Origin: Caulobacter rhizosphaerae
GTDB taxonomy: Bacteria; Pseudomonadota; Alphaproteobacteria; Caulobacterales; Caulobacteraceae
DNA length: 64,000 nt
Direction: 5' to 3'
NCBI RefSeq assembly: GCF_010977555.1
Contig: NZ_CP048815.1
Location: 5,076,501 to 5,140,500 of the forward strand
Shown here: positions 18,251 to 28,089 of the stretch, piece after piece
Layout: each line of letters starts with the position of its first letter
Position numbering within the stretch: position 1 is the first letter of the stretch
Position numbers and translations under genes: made by a program
The notes under the pieces: generated by a model
Databases searched by the model: none
The model's input: only the letters and a program-made list of their open reading frames with translations
What the model was told of the DNA's origin: nothing

Positions 18251-19030
18251 CTACTTGTTGACGATCTTGATGATCCGCTTCGACGACGGGCGGCCTGACA
18301 GGCCCTTGCCCGGCGCGTAGGTCACCGTCAGGTCGCCGCCTTTCAGGCTGGCGCCCGACTTGTGGCCCTCGGCCAGCAGCACGCGGGTGACGCGGGCCAA
18401 CGGGCCTCGGCCGCCATCGCGGGCCATGCGCTCGAAGGCCTCGGCGGTGACCGTGGCGGTGTCGGCGACCAGGACCGAGGTGGCGGGGGTGGCGTCGTCG
18501 ACGGTCTCGAACGCCACGCGGTGCTGGGCCGCGCGGCTGGCGCGGGCGCTGGCCTGGACCAGCCGCTGGAACAGGGCGTTGACCGAGATGAACGGCGGCG
18601 GCTGGATCGAGCTGGCCTTGCCCATCAGCGCCGCGGCGTCGCCGCCCGGCCGCTCGCGGGTGAACAGGGTCATGCCGCCCAGCTTGCTGGCCCGCAGCAC
18701 CGGCTCGCCCAGCTCGTTCTTGTAGATGGTGTCGCCGCGCGGGGCCGGCTGGGGCGACAACACCCAGACCTCGGAGCTGTTCTCGAACTTCAGCAGCGGC
18801 TGGGGCGCGGCGCGGTCCAGGATGAACGCGTCGCCGGTCTCGGCGACATAGCGGGCGATCGGAGGAGCCGGCGCCTTGCGAGTCTCGCCACGGTTGCCGA
18901 AGAACGCGTCGCGCAGGCTGGACTGGGCGTTGGCCGCGCCGGCCGTGGCCGCGAGGGCGAACGCTAGCAGCATCGCGCAACGCCCTGGCCCCGTCATCAC
19001 AGCCGATCGACTCTTCATCCCCAGGGTCAT
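18251..19030 (-). CDS. exported DUF4908 family protein
   Basis: 259 aa, convergent with the DHFR-like gene (10 bases apart). The N-terminus carries a signal peptide (hydrophobic CAMLLAFALAATAGAANAQ after several basic residues). The mature part has the pattern SLRDAFFGNRGETRKAP, ARYVAETGDAFILDRAAPQP and GGMTLFTRERPGGDAA, which I recall as DUF4908, a family largely restricted to Caulobacterales. The start may be ATG 19030 or the internal ATG 19018, which lies nearer the signal sequence. Function unknown. Confidence 0.8.
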   Translation of the reverse strand: MTLGMKSRSAVMTGPGRCAMLLAFALAATAGAANAQSSLRDAFFGNRGETRKAPAPPIARYVAETGDAFILDRAAPQPLLKFENSSEVWVLSPQPAPRGDTIYKNELGEPVLRASKLGGMTLFTRERPGGDAAALMGKASSIQPPPFISVNALFQRLVQASARASRAAQHRVAFETVDDATPATSVLVADTATVTAEAFERMARDGGRGPLARVTRVLLAEGHKSGASLKGGDLTVTYAPGKGLSGRPSSKRIIKIVNK

Positions 19031-19322
19031 GCCTGGGGACTAGGGCGAATCTTGGACGCCGAAGACCTTGTTGCGGCCACGCAATTTCCCGAAGACGTCA
19101 TGAAAAGCTTGGAAAGATTACCCCGCCGACCGGAATCTTCGAGCCGGCGGAGAGTCTTCGTCAAGTCGCCAAGTCTTTTTAGGGTGACCTGTGACCTTTG
19201 GGCCGCGGTCGGGGTCGGCCCTTGGTAGCGCTCCCCTGGGAGCCCGGTCGCGCGACACGCGACCGTCCCCAGGTTTGCCCCTGGGTCTGTGGGCAGCTGA
19301 AGGCCTGGGGCCGAATTCCTCG

Positions 19323-19400
19323 TCCTTCGACAGGCTCAGGATGAGGAATTCTACTCAACCGCCTTACCCGTAGCCCTCATCCTGAGCGTGTCGAAAGGAT
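19323..19400. repeat. CTCAGGATGAGG-type inverted repeat, diverged copy
   Basis: TCCTTCGACAGGCTCAGGATGAGG at the left is mirrored by CCTCATCCTGAGC...TCGAAAGGA at the right, about 20 bases apart. It resembles the fuller elements at 22396-22500 and 25423-25527 (same CTCAGGATGAGG core and TCCTTCGA end) but differs in the outer arms. Confidence 0.75.
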
Positions 19401-19416
19401 GAGGGCGGCGCCTCGA

Positions 19417-19453
19417 CGCCAAACGCCAAACGCCAAACGCCTAACGCCTAACG
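19417..19453. repeat. tandem heptamer repeat
   Basis: Five tandem 7-base units: three CGCCAAA followed by two CGCCTAA, ending with CG. It lies 12 bases past the phbB stop. Possible slippage-prone microsatellite; no role can be argued. Confidence 0.85.
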
Positions 19454-19464
19454 GTCCACCGGAC

Positions 19465-20190
19465 CTACGCCGCCATGTACTGGCCGCCGTTGAGGGTCAG
19501 GGTGGCCCCGGTCACGAAGCCCGCCCGCTCGCCGGCCAGGAACGAGACCATGTCGGCGATCTCCTCGCCCTTGCCCAGACGGCCGACGGGGATCCCGGCG
19601 ATGATGCCGGCCAGGACGTTCTCGGGCACCGCGGCGACCATCTCGGTGTCGATATAGCCCGGGCAGATGACATTGACCGTGACGCCCTTCTTGGCGTTCT
19701 CCAGGGCCAGGGCCTTGGTGAAGCCGATCAGCCCGGCCTTGGCGGCCGAATAGTTGGTCTGGCCCATCTGGCCCTTCTGGCCGTTGATCGAGCTGATGTT
19801 GACGATCCGACCCCAGCCGCGATCGCGCATGCCCTCGATGACCGGACGGGTCATGTTGAAGGCCGAGTCCATGTTCACCCGGATCACTTCCGACCACTGC
19901 TCGTAGGTCATCTTGTGCAGCATGCCGTCGCGGGTGATGCCAGCGTTGTTGACCAGCACCTCGACTGGGCCCAGCTCGGCCTCGACCTTCTTGACGGCGG
20001 CGGCGCAGTCGTCGAACGAGCCGACATTGCCCTTGACCACCATCACGCCCAGTTCCTTGGCGCAGGCCGCGGCGGCCTCCTCGTTGCCGGAATAGCCGGC
20101 CGCCACCTTCATGCCGTCGGCGACGAGCCGCTCGCAGATGGCCCGACCGATGCCCCGGGTGCCGCCGGTCACGAACGCAACTCTCGCCAT
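19465..20190 (-). CDS. phbB: acetoacetyl-CoA reductase
   Basis: NADPH-dependent short-chain dehydrogenase making (R)-3-hydroxybutyryl-CoA for polyhydroxybutyrate; 241 aa, standard length. The cofactor loop is TGGTRGIG (residues 8-15), the NNAG motif is at 81-84, and the catalytic triad is Ser134, Tyr147 and Lys151 (YSAAK). MDSAFNMTRPVIEGMRDRGWGRIVNISSINGQKGQ is the family's signature stretch. GGGAGAGAG precedes ATG 20190. It follows phbA by 127 bases that contain a G/C-rich hairpin, so the two are probably co-transcribed with some attenuation. Confidence 0.96.
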   Translation of the reverse strand: MARVAFVTGGTRGIGRAICERLVADGMKVAAGYSGNEEAAAACAKELGVMVVKGNVGSFDDCAAAVKKVEAELGPVEVLVNNAGITRDGMLHKMTYEQWSEVIRVNMDSAFNMTRPVIEGMRDRGWGRIVNISSINGQKGQMGQTNYSAAKAGLIGFTKALALENAKKGVTVNVICPGYIDTEMVAAVPENVLAGIIAGIPVGRLGKGEEIADMVSFLAGERAGFVTGATLTLNGGQYMAA

Positions 20191-20317
20191 GTCTCTCTCC
20201 CGTTAAGGTCTCTTATCGTTGCACGCGACCGCCGACGGGGGACAAGCCCCCGCCGTCGATCGTCATGAAGATTTGGCCAACAAGCGTTTCCCGCCGGCCA
20301 CGGCCTTCGCCGCTTCG

Positions 20318-21607
<1,290 letters not shown>

Positions 21608-21713
21608 TCACGGCTTGTTGCGGGATCCAAGCGCCGCCGGGACTGGCGCCATGCCTTTGCATTCGCGATAGTGCGATGCGAAAAGGCGGAATAACGCTGT
21701 CCTAGGGAACGAA

Positions 21714-22391
21714 ATGTCCGAGAACACCGAAAACGGCGAAACGCCCTCGGCCAAGGCTGGAGAAAAGGCGGCCGGCCAAAAGGTCGTCATCAAGAAGTAC
21801 GCCAACCGCCGCCTCTACAACACCGCGTCGTCTTCGTACGTCACCCTCGAGCACCTGTCGGACATGGTGAAGGAGGGGGTCGATTTCGTGGTCTACGACG
21901 CCAAGACCAACGACGACATCACCCGCTCGGTGCTGACCCAGATCATCTTCGAGGAAGAAAACCGCGGCGGCGGCCAGAACCTGCTGCCGATCCAGTTCCT
22001 GCGCCAGCTGATCGGCTTCTACGGCAACTCGATGCAGGCCTTCCTGCCCAGCTATCTGGAGATGTCTCTGGAGAGCTTCACCAAGCAGCAGGAGCGCATG
22101 CGCACCCAGTTCGCGGGCCTGACGCCCGGCGTGGGCGGGACCAAGGGCATGCCGGGCATGGGGGTCTATGAAGAGCAGATCCGCCAGAACATGGCGCTGT
22201 TCGACCGAGCCATGAAGATGTTCTCGCCGTTCGCCTACGCCCGGCCCGAGGATGCTCCCGCCGCTCCCGTCGAGCCGCCGCCCCCGGCCGCCGCCCCACC
22301 GCCCGCGCCCAGCGAGGACTCGCTGGCCGACCTCAAGCGCCAGCTGGAAGCCATGCAGCAGCAGATCGAGAAGCTGGCGACCAAGCCGTAG
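21714..22391 (+). CDS. phaR: polyhydroxyalkanoate synthesis repressor PhaR
   Basis: DNA- and PHB-binding repressor of granule and synthesis genes; 225 aa. The PHB accumulation N-domain lies at about residues 23-85 (VVIKKYANRRLYNTASSSYVTLEHLSDMV, then DDITRSVLTQIIFEEE). The second PHB domain is at about 93-135 (QFLRQLIGFYGNSMQAFLPSYLEMSLE). A Met/Gly linker, a Pro-rich stretch and a C-terminal coiled coil (LADLKRQLEAMQQQIEKLATK) follow. It is divergent from phbA-phbB, as in other alphaproteobacteria. Confidence 0.96.
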   Translation: MSENTENGETPSAKAGEKAAGQKVVIKKYANRRLYNTASSSYVTLEHLSDMVKEGVDFVVYDAKTNDDITRSVLTQIIFEEENRGGGQNLLPIQFLRQLIGFYGNSMQAFLPSYLEMSLESFTKQQERMRTQFAGLTPGVGGTKGMPGMGVYEEQIRQNMALFDRAMKMFSPFAYARPEDAPAAPVEPPPPAAAPPPAPSEDSLADLKRQLEAMQQQIEKLATKP

Positions 22392-22395
22392 CGCC

Positions 22396-22500
22396 GTGCG
22401 TCCTTCGAGGCCGCTTCGCGGCGCCTCAGGATGAGGACCTTTGTTGCTCCGAATCCCTCATCCTGAGGTGCGAGGCGCAGCCGAGCCTCGAAGGACGCAC
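22396..22500. repeat. CTCAGGATGAGG-type inverted repeat element
   Basis: 105 bp. Outer arms GTGCGTCCTTCGAGG (22396-22410) and CCTCGAAGGACGCAC (22486-22500) are perfect complements; inner units carry CTCAGGATGAGG and CCTCATCCTGAG. It lies just after phaR. Same family as 25423-25527. Confidence 0.92.
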
Positions 22501-22518
22501 CGCGTTCGCCACGATCCC

Positions 22519-22548
22519 TTAACCATGCCGGCTGACCCGTCCTTAACC
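22519..22548 (+). promoter_or_regulatory. two TTAACC boxes upstream of a small gene
   Basis: TTAACCAT at 22519-22526 and TTAACC at 22543-22548 are 24 bases apart, 24-53 bases before the next start codon. TTAACC is the half-site of the Caulobacter cell-cycle regulator CtrA (TTAA-N7-TTAA), but the spacing here does not match a full site. Confidence 0.3.
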
Positions 22549-22571
22549 GTCGTCGGCCACAACTCTTCACC

Positions 22572-22901
22572 ATGAACGGCCCGATCGATCCCATCCGGCG
22601 CGCCCAGGCCGCCCGCCGGGCGCTGCCCGCGCCCCGCGACGCCGACCGTCCCGAAACGGACGGCGAGGAGGACGTGACCTTCGTGCGCGACGAGCAGCCG
22701 GCCGCCCCACCCCCACCGCCCCGTCGAGGCGCCTTCGCCACCTTCGCCGCCCACCTGATGGGCCAGAGCGGCCAGAAGCGCGGCCTGCGCGGTGGGCAGG
22801 AAGTGCTCGACGCGGCGCGTTCGACCTACCTCGGTACGGAATATTCCGGCCCGGCCGACCGCCGTCCCAAGGCCGGCCTGATCAAGAAGACCGAGGTCTA
22901 G
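22572..22901 (+). CDS. conserved hypothetical protein, 109 aa
   Basis: Soluble protein. The N-terminal 50 residues are disordered and Pro/charge-rich (PIRRAQAARRALP, then PAAPPPPPRRGAF). The C-terminal half looks conserved and compact: FATFAAHLMGQSGQKRGLRGG, DAARSTYLGTEYSGPADRRP. The coding bias is normal. No family name comes to mind; possibly a Caulobacterales-specific small protein. The final four bases overlap the convergent gene downstream. Confidence 0.65.
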   Translation: MNGPIDPIRRAQAARRALPAPRDADRPETDGEEDVTFVRDEQPAAPPPPPRRGAFATFAAHLMGQSGQKRGLRGGQEVLDAARSTYLGTEYSGPADRRPKAGLIKKTEV

Positions 22902-23221
22902 CCCTTCAGGCGGGCGATCTCCGCCTCCAGCGCCGCCACCCGCGCCTCCAGCACCGCCACCCGCCGCTCCAGCGGTGGGACCTCGGCCGGCGGGGCCGCC
23001 GCATGGACGCCGACTCCGGCCCGCCGCGCGGCCTCGGCCAGCGGAACGCCCAAAAGCTCGGCGAAGGCGGCGATCTGGGCGGCCGTCAGCTCGCGCTGGT
23101 CCTTGTAGGCCAGGGCCAGTTCTTCACCCGTCATGCCGGCCACCGCGGCCAGGACCGTCCGCGACAGCCCGCGCTCGGCCAGCCGCGCGTCGTACCAGAG
23201 CTGGTCGAAGAACAACGCCAT
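22898..23221 (-). CDS. small HTH-like protein with C-terminal coiled coil
   Basis: 107 aa. Residues about 18-65 read like a Cro/CI-type helix-turn-helix (GLSRTVLAAVAGMTGEELALAYKDQREL, then AAFAELLGVPLAEAARRAGV). The last 30 residues are a short leucine-zipper coiled coil (LERRVAVLEARVAALEAEIARLKG). This fits a small DNA-binding dimer. The target is unknown and no family is certain. Confidence 0.65.
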   Translation of the reverse strand: MALFFDQLWYDARLAERGLSRTVLAAVAGMTGEELALAYKDQRELTAAQIAAFAELLGVPLAEAARRAGVGVHAAAPPAEVPPLERRVAVLEARVAALEAEIARLKG

Positions 23222-23300
23222 GGGCGAAGGCTAACGCAGGAGGCGGCCTTGGCGCCAGTCTTGCTTGGCGCGAGGCGGATCCAGACCTCGAGACCCATTC

Positions 23301-23372
23301 ATGCTGCTGACCGCCGTGACTCGCTTCTTCGACATCGCCGTCGTGACCCTGATCTTCACGGCGTTGACCTAG
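23301..23372 (+). CDS. possible 23-aa membrane peptide
   Basis: ATG 23301 to TAG 23372 encodes MLLTAVTRFFDIAVVTLIFTALT, a single hydrophobic helix. It lies in the space between two minus-strand genes. No strong ribosome binding site is visible, and short hydrophobic frames arise by chance, so support is weak. Confidence 0.2.
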   Translation: MLLTAVTRFFDIAVVTLIFTALT

Positions 23373-23379
23373 CAGCGCC

Positions 23380-23454
23380 GGGGACATGCCCTTGCGGCGT
23401 GTCCCCAAGTTTCGCGGTGCGGCTGATGGGGACACGCCGCGAGGGCGTGTCCCC
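23380..23454. repeat. REPIN-like doublet (GGGGACA-GGCGTGTCCCC family)
   Basis: Two 27-base hairpin units, 23380-23406 (loop CTTGC) and 23428-23454 (loop GCGAG), separated by 21 bases. Each has 11-bp arms; the second unit is the reverse complement of the first in consensus. Lies after the thiolase gene. Confidence 0.92.
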
Positions 23455-23458
23455 GACC

Positions 23459-24730
23459 CTAAGCGCTTTCCAGCAGCATCATCGTCCCCTGGCCGCCGTC
23501 GGCGCAGATGCTGACGATCGCCTTCTCGCCCTTGGGCCGGCTGGCCAGTTCCTTGACCGCCTGGGACAGGATCCGCGCGCCGGTCGCGCCGAACGGGTGG
23601 CCGAGCGCCAGGCTGCCCCCGGTAGGGTTCATCCGTTCGCGCGGGAACCGGCCCAGGTCGGCCTCGACTCCCGCCTTGGTCCGGCGGAAGGCCTCGTCCT
23701 CCCAGGCGGCGATATGCGACAGCACTTGGGCGGCGAAGGCCTCGTGGATCTCCCACAGACCGACGTCGGCGTAGTTGAGCCCGTTGCGGGCCAGCAGGCG
23801 CGGCACGCCATAGGCCGGGGCCATCAGCAGGCCCTCATGGCGCAGGTCGATCGAGGTGACCTCGTAGTCGACGATCTTCACGCGCGGCGTGGCCGCCGGC
23901 AGCCGGGCGAGGCCCGTCTCGGACGCCACCCAGATCGCCGCCGCCCCGTCGGTCAGGGGCGAGGAATTGCCGGCCGTCAGCGTGCCCTGGCCGCTGGTCT
24001 TGTCGAAGGCGGGCGAGAGCTTGGCCAGCTTCTCCAGCGTGGAGTCCTTGCGCGGGATCGCATCGCGCTTGAGATCGCCGACCGGGATCACCAGGTCGTC
24101 GAAGAAGCCGGCCTCCCAGGCGGCGACCGCGTGCTGGTGGCTCTCGAAGGCGATCTGGTCCTGGTCGGCCCGCGACAGTTTCCAAGCCTTGGCGGTGATC
24201 TCGGTGTGCTCGCCCATCGACAGCCCCGTGGTGCGGTTGGCCACCTTGGGGATCCACAGCTTCAGGTCCGACGGCTTCAGCCTGGCCAGATGGGCCAGCT
24301 TCTGACCGGGCGTCCTGGCCGCCTGGAAGCCCTTGAGCCAGTCGGAGAAGGCGATGCTGGCCCCCACCTGAACCTTGCTCATGCTCTCGACCCCGCCGAC
24401 CAGGGCCAGGTCGCGGCCGCGCCCGTCGATCATGCCGGCGGCCTCGATCACCCCGACCATGCTGGTCGAGCAGGCCATGATCGTCGAAAAGGCTGGGATG
24501 GTCGGGTCGGCCCCGGCGTCCAGCAGCACCTCGCGGGCGATGTTGCTCCAGGTCAGGTTGGGGATCACCGTGCCCCAGACCGCGAAGTCCGGACGCCCTC
24601 CCTGCGCCAGCATGGCTTGCACCACCGGCACGGACAGGGCGATGGCGTCATGGGCCTTCAGCGGCCCGTCGGCCTTGGCGAACGGCGTGCGAAGACCGGC
24701 CGCCAGCCAAATGTCGGGTTTGGACGCCAT
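23459..24730 (-). CDS. acetyl-CoA C-acyltransferase (FadI-like thiolase)
   Basis: Thiolase of 423 aa, longer than PhbA and with FadI/trifunctional-beta character, so it probably acts in fatty acid beta-oxidation. The nucleophile lies in STIMACSTSMVG (about residue 87). The second site is LALGHPFGATGARI, preceded by EIHEAFAAQVL, and the terminal Cys is in VSICADGGQGTMML. No hydratase/dehydrogenase partner (FadJ type) is adjacent. ATG 24730. Confidence 0.9.
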   Translation of the reverse strand: MASKPDIWLAAGLRTPFAKADGPLKAHDAIALSVPVVQAMLAQGGRPDFAVWGTVIPNLTWSNIAREVLLDAGADPTIPAFSTIMACSTSMVGVIEAAGMIDGRGRDLALVGGVESMSKVQVGASIAFSDWLKGFQAARTPGQKLAHLARLKPSDLKLWIPKVANRTTGLSMGEHTEITAKAWKLSRADQDQIAFESHQHAVAAWEAGFFDDLVIPVGDLKRDAIPRKDSTLEKLAKLSPAFDKTSGQGTLTAGNSSPLTDGAAAIWVASETGLARLPAATPRVKIVDYEVTSIDLRHEGLLMAPAYGVPRLLARNGLNYADVGLWEIHEAFAAQVLSHIAAWEDEAFRRTKAGVEADLGRFPRERMNPTGGSLALGHPFGATGARILSQAVKELASRPKGEKAIVSICADGGQGTMMLLESA

Positions 24731-24808
24731 GATCGTGATCCTCGATAAACGCTGGCCCAGATGTCAGCATGCCGAGGCTTGGCCACAAGGTCTTGTCGAT
24801 TTTCGCTC

Positions 24809-24886
24809 GGGGACATGCCCTTGCGGCGTGTCCCCGTCGGCGGACGCGGCGCTTGAATTGGAGACACGCCGCAAGGGCGTGTCCCC
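24809..24886. repeat. REPIN-like doublet (GGGGACA-GGCGTGTCCCC family)
   Basis: Units at 24809-24835 (loop CTTGC) and 24860-24886 (loop GCAAG) in opposite orientation, 24 bases apart. It fills the gap between the thiolase gene and the membrane protein gene upstream. Confidence 0.92.
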
Positions 24887-24893
24887 GCCCGGG

Positions 24894-25322
24894 CTAGTGG
24901 CGCGCGTCGCTGAAGTCCATGTCGCGACGGGCCGAGACGATGGTGACGATGAAGCCGGCCAGCACGTCCAGCAGCACCATGGTCGTCAGCAGGAAGAACA
25001 CCGAGGTCCCGAAGGCCGGGAACAGCAGGAACTCGACCAGGCAGCCGATGAACAGCACCATGGACAGCGAGTGGTTGATGATCGCGATCTTGCGGCTGGT
25101 CGTCGATTTCAGCAGCTCGACGAACAGGACCACCAGCGCGGCGGCGATCAGCAGGTCGCCCAGGCTGACGGCCCAGTCGCCCCCCGAGGTCATGTGGATG
25201 GTGAACAGCTGCTCGCCCAGGCGATACTGCGCGGCGTTGGCGGCGAAACCGCCGGCGAAGGTCAGGACGATCAGGTTGTAGACCAGCACCGGCAGGGCCA
25301 GCAGCGGAAACGCGGCGAACAT
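24894..25322 (-). CDS. four-helix membrane protein of unknown function
   Basis: 142 aa, four hydrophobic helices (about 2-24, 48-68, 78-98, 104-130) and a short charged tail (SARRDMDFSDARH). The loop between the first two helices contains YRLGEQLFTIHMTSGGDWAVSLGD. I use ATG 25322, which has GGGGGAG about ten bases upstream, instead of the longer GTG at 25376. No family recognised with confidence. Confidence 0.75.
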   Translation of the reverse strand: MFAAFPLLALPVLVYNLIVLTFAGGFAANAAQYRLGEQLFTIHMTSGGDWAVSLGDLLIAAALVVLFVELLKSTTSRKIAIINHSLSMVLFIGCLVEFLLFPAFGTSVFFLLTTMVLLDVLAGFIVTIVSARRDMDFSDARH

Positions 25323-25422
25323 GTTCTGGCTCTCCCCCGACGGCCGACCAAGAGGTTCAGGCTTAACGGGTTTCACAGATTCCCGGAAGGCGGCGCCGTT
25401 CGCAAGGTGGGCGGCGCGGCCC

Positions 25423-25527
25423 TGCGTCCTTCGAGGCCCGCTGCGCGGGCGCCTCAGGATGAGGAATTCAGTGCAGAGAGATCCTCATCCTGAGGTGCGC
25501 GCTCCTGAGCGCGCCTCGAAGGACGCA
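25423..25527. repeat. CTCAGGATGAGG-type inverted repeat element
   Basis: About 105 bp with outer arms TGCGTCCTTCGAGG (25423-25436) and CCTCGAAGGACGCA (25514-25527), and inner CTCAGGATGAGG / CCTCATCCTGAG. Near-identical in outer arms to 22396-22500. It ends six bases before the glycosyltransferase stop codon. Confidence 0.92.
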
Positions 25528-25532
25528 CGCCC

Positions 25533-26282
25533 TCACGCCTCGTCCACGCCCTGCGGGTTGCGGGCCCGGGTCTGCAGCCACATCACGCCCAGCAGGTCGG
25601 ACACCGAGGCCTTGAGGCGGCCGAAATTGGTGTATTTCGACACCCCGCTCTCGCGATGGCGGTGGTTCACTGGCTGGAATTCCACCTGATAGCCCTCGCG
25701 CAGCATCAGGGCGGGGATGTAGCGGTGGATGTGATCGAAATAGGGCAGGCGCAGGAAGGCCTCGCGGCGGAAGGCCTTGAGGCCGCAGCCGGTGTCGTTG
25801 GCGGTGTCCTTCAGCAGGCGCTTGCGCACCCCGTTGCCGAACTTGGAAGCGAAGCGCTTGGCCGAGCTGTCCTGGCGCTTGACCCGCTCGCCGCCCACCA
25901 GGGCCAGTTCGGGCGGAGCCGCCTTCAGGGCCCGGGCCAGGCGCGGCGCGTCGGCCGGGTCGTTCTGGCCGTCGCCGTCCAGGGTGATGACGATCGGCGC
26001 ACGGGCGGCCAGCACGCCGCTGCGCACGGCGCGGCTCTGGCCCGAGTTCTTGCGGTGGCTCAGCACCCGCAACTGCGGGATCTCGGCCTTCAGCGCCACC
26101 AGCAGGGCCTTGGTGTCGTCGCGACTGGCGTCGTCGATGAAGATGATCTCGTGGTTCTCGCCGGCGAAGGCGGCGGCGATCTCGCGCGCCAGGGCGGGGG
26201 CCGCCCCGCCCTCGTCGAAAACGGGCACGACGACGGAATAGTCGGGCCCAGGGCCGGCGGAGACGGAAGCGGAGGCGTTCAT
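25533..26282 (-). CDS. family 2 glycosyltransferase (DPM1-like)
   Basis: 249 aa, a single GT-A domain. DYSVVVPVFDEGGAAPALAREI begins the fold; EIIFIDDASRDDTKALL and VITLDGDGQNDPAD carry the nucleotide/metal-binding Asp residues; RFASKFGNGVRKRLLKDTANDTGCGLKAFRR is typical of dolichol- or undecaprenyl-phosphate mannosyltransferase relatives. It has no C-terminal membrane helices. Start ATG 26282 lies 53 bases from the divergent ArnT-like gene, so it may make the lipid-linked sugar that enzyme uses. Confidence 0.88.
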   Translation of the reverse strand: MNASASVSAGPGPDYSVVVPVFDEGGAAPALAREIAAAFAGENHEIIFIDDASRDDTKALLVALKAEIPQLRVLSHRKNSGQSRAVRSGVLAARAPIVITLDGDGQNDPADAPRLARALKAAPPELALVGGERVKRQDSSAKRFASKFGNGVRKRLLKDTANDTGCGLKAFRREAFLRLPYFDHIHRYIPALMLREGYQVEFQPVNHRHRESGVSKYTNFGRLKASVSDLLGVMWLQTRARNPQGVDEA

Positions 26283-26334
26283 CGCCCTCTCATAGCGCAA
26301 AAATAGCCTAAAAGAAGGATCGTGCTATTCCACC

Positions 26335-28089
26335 ATGATGACGCTTGAATCTCGCCTGGATGACTGGAGCCGCGGCTGGCGCGGCCCGCTGTTCGCCGCC
26401 CTGGTGGCCCTGATCGCCGGCCTGCCCGGCCTGTTCGCCATGCCGCCGCTGGACCGCGACGAATCGCGCTTCGCCCAGGCCACCGCCCAGATGCTGGAAA
26501 CCGACGACCTGGTGGTCATCAAGTTCCAAGACCAGCCGCGCTTCAAGAAGCCGGTCGGCATCCACTGGCTGCAGGCGGCCAGCGTCACCGCCTTCTCGGC
26601 CGTCGAGGACCGGGGCGTCTGGGCCTATCGCATCCCCTCGCTGCTGGGGGCCATGCTGGCCGCCGCGGCCTGCGCCTGGGGGGCGTCGGCCCTGCTGGGC
26701 CCCAAGACCGGCCTGCTGGCCGGCGGCATGCTGGGCGCGACGATCCTGCTGTCGACCGAGGCCTTCATCGCCAAGACCGACGCGGCCCTGTGCGGCTTCA
26801 CGACCCTGGCCATGGCCGCCGTGGCGCGGATCTACGCAGCCCACCTGGCCGGCCAGCCGACCGGCACGGGCTTCAACCGCTGGACCAAGCTGGCCTTCTG
26901 GGTCGGCTTGGCCATGGGCGTGCTGATCAAGGGGCCGGTCGGGCTGATGGTCGTGGCGCTCAGCGTGGCGGCGCTGTGGATCTGGGACCGCAAGGCCCCG
27001 TGGCTCAAGGACCTGGGCTGGGGCTGGGGCCTGACCCTGGCGGCGGCCATTGTCCTGCCTTGGGCGATGATGATCACCGTCGCCACCGACGGGACCTTCT
27101 GGTCGACCGCCGTGGGCAGCGACCTGGCCCCCAAGCTGGCCGGCGGCCAGGAAAGCCACGGCGCGCCGTTCGGCGCCTACGCCCTGGGCGCATTCCTGCT
27201 GGTGTTCCCGGCCACCCTGCTGCTGCCGTCGGGCGTGACCCTGGGCTGGACCGGGCGCAGGGAGGCGGGGGTGCGCTTCGCCCTCTGCTGGCTGGTCCCC
27301 ACCTGGCTGGTGTTCGAGATTCTGCCGACCAAGCTGGCCCACTACACCCTGCCCGCCCTGCCGGCCCTGGCCATGCTGATGGCCGCGGCCTTGCGCGCGC
27401 CGCTCGGCCGGATCTCGCGCTTGGTCGGCGCGGTTCTCTCGGCCCTGGCCGGCCTGGTCTTCGCGGCCGGCGCGATCTACCTGCAGGTCGAATACGGCGA
27501 TCCGGGCGACTGGCCCGCCACGATCCTGACCGCCCTGCTGTTCCTGGCCTCGGGCGTGGTCGGCGCCGTGCTGCTGATGCGCGGGACCGCGGCCATCGCC
27601 CTGGTCACGGCCGGGGCGCTGGGGATCGCCGCCCACGCCGCCCTGGTCGGGCTGCTGGTCCCGCGGCTGGAGCCGCTGCTGCTGTCGCCGCGCCTGGAAA
27701 AGGCGCTGGAGCGGGCCGACCTGGCGCCCCGGGGCGGAGCGCCGGGCCCCGTGGCGGTCACCGGCTATTCCGAGCCCAGCATGATCTTCCTGCTGGGCAC
27801 CACCACCGAGCTGACCGATCCGGTCGGCGCGGCCAGGGCCGTCGCCCAGGGCCGTCCCGCCGTGGTCGAGGGCCGCCAGGAGAAAGCCTTCCGCGCCGCC
27901 CTCGCCGCCCTGGGCCAAGCCGCCCGGCCGGCCGGGGTGGTCGACGGCTTCGACTATTCCGACGGCGACAAGGAGCGCTTGACGCTCTATCGCGGCGCGC
28001 CAGTGCGGGCCGACGACGAGGCGGACGGCGAGGCGGACGGCGAGACCGGCGAACAAACGGCCGAAACCCAAGCGGAGGCCCGCCCATGA
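26335..28089 (+). CDS. ArnT/PMT-like family 39 glycosyltransferase
   Basis: 584 aa, about 12 membrane helices. The first periplasmic loop has the catalytic region PPLDRDESRFAQATAQMLETDD with the conserved Asp and Glu of the GT-C fold, then KFQDQPRFKKPVGIHWLQAAS. Such enzymes move a sugar from an undecaprenyl-phosphate carrier to lipid A or another acceptor. Two adjacent ATG codons (26335 and 26338) could serve. The end overlaps the HMG-CoA lyase start (ATGA). A highly acidic tail (ADDEADGEADGETGEQ) is unusual. Acceptor and sugar unknown. Confidence 0.88.
   Translation: MMTLESRLDDWSRGWRGPLFAALVALIAGLPGLFAMPPLDRDESRFAQATAQMLETDDLVVIKFQDQPRFKKPVGIHWLQAASVTAFSAVEDRGVWAYRIPSLLGAMLAAAACAWGASALLGPKTGLLAGGMLGATILLSTEAFIAKTDAALCGFTTLAMAAVARIYAAHLAGQPTGTGFNRWTKLAFWVGLAMGVLIKGPVGLMVVALSVAALWIWDRKAPWLKDLGWGWGLTLAAAIVLPWAMMITVATDGTFWSTAVGSDLAPKLAGGQESHGAPFGAYALGAFLLVFPATLLLPSGVTLGWTGRREAGVRFALCWLVPTWLVFEILPTKLAHYTLPALPALAMLMAAALRAPLGRISRLVGAVLSALAGLVFAAGAIYLQVEYGDPGDWPATILTALLFLASGVVGAVLLMRGTAAIALVTAGALGIAAHAALVGLLVPRLEPLLLSPRLEKALERADLAPRGGAPGPVAVTGYSEPSMIFLLGTTTELTDPVGAARAVAQGRPAVVEGRQEKAFRAALAALGQAARPAGVVDGFDYSDGDKERLTLYRGAPVRADDEADGEADGETGEQTAETQAEARP

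Larger units (their letters stand above)
19031..19464. other. 434-base intergenic region without a supported gene
   Basis: Contains, in order: the probable promoter region of the DUF4908 gene, a small G/C hairpin near 19124-19151, the inverted repeat at 19323-19400 and the heptamer array at 19417-19453. Short open frames on the plus strand here show no protein-like composition. Confidence 0.6.

Noticed and set aside
22519..22548. Full CtrA site upstream of the 109-aa gene
   Set aside because: The two TTAACC boxes are direct repeats 24 bases apart, not TTAA-N7-TTAA; kept only as a weak regulatory note.
26308..28071. 587-aa minus-strand frame opposite the ArnT-like gene
   Set aside because: Gln/Gly/Arg-rich shadow; the plus strand encodes a clear membrane enzyme.
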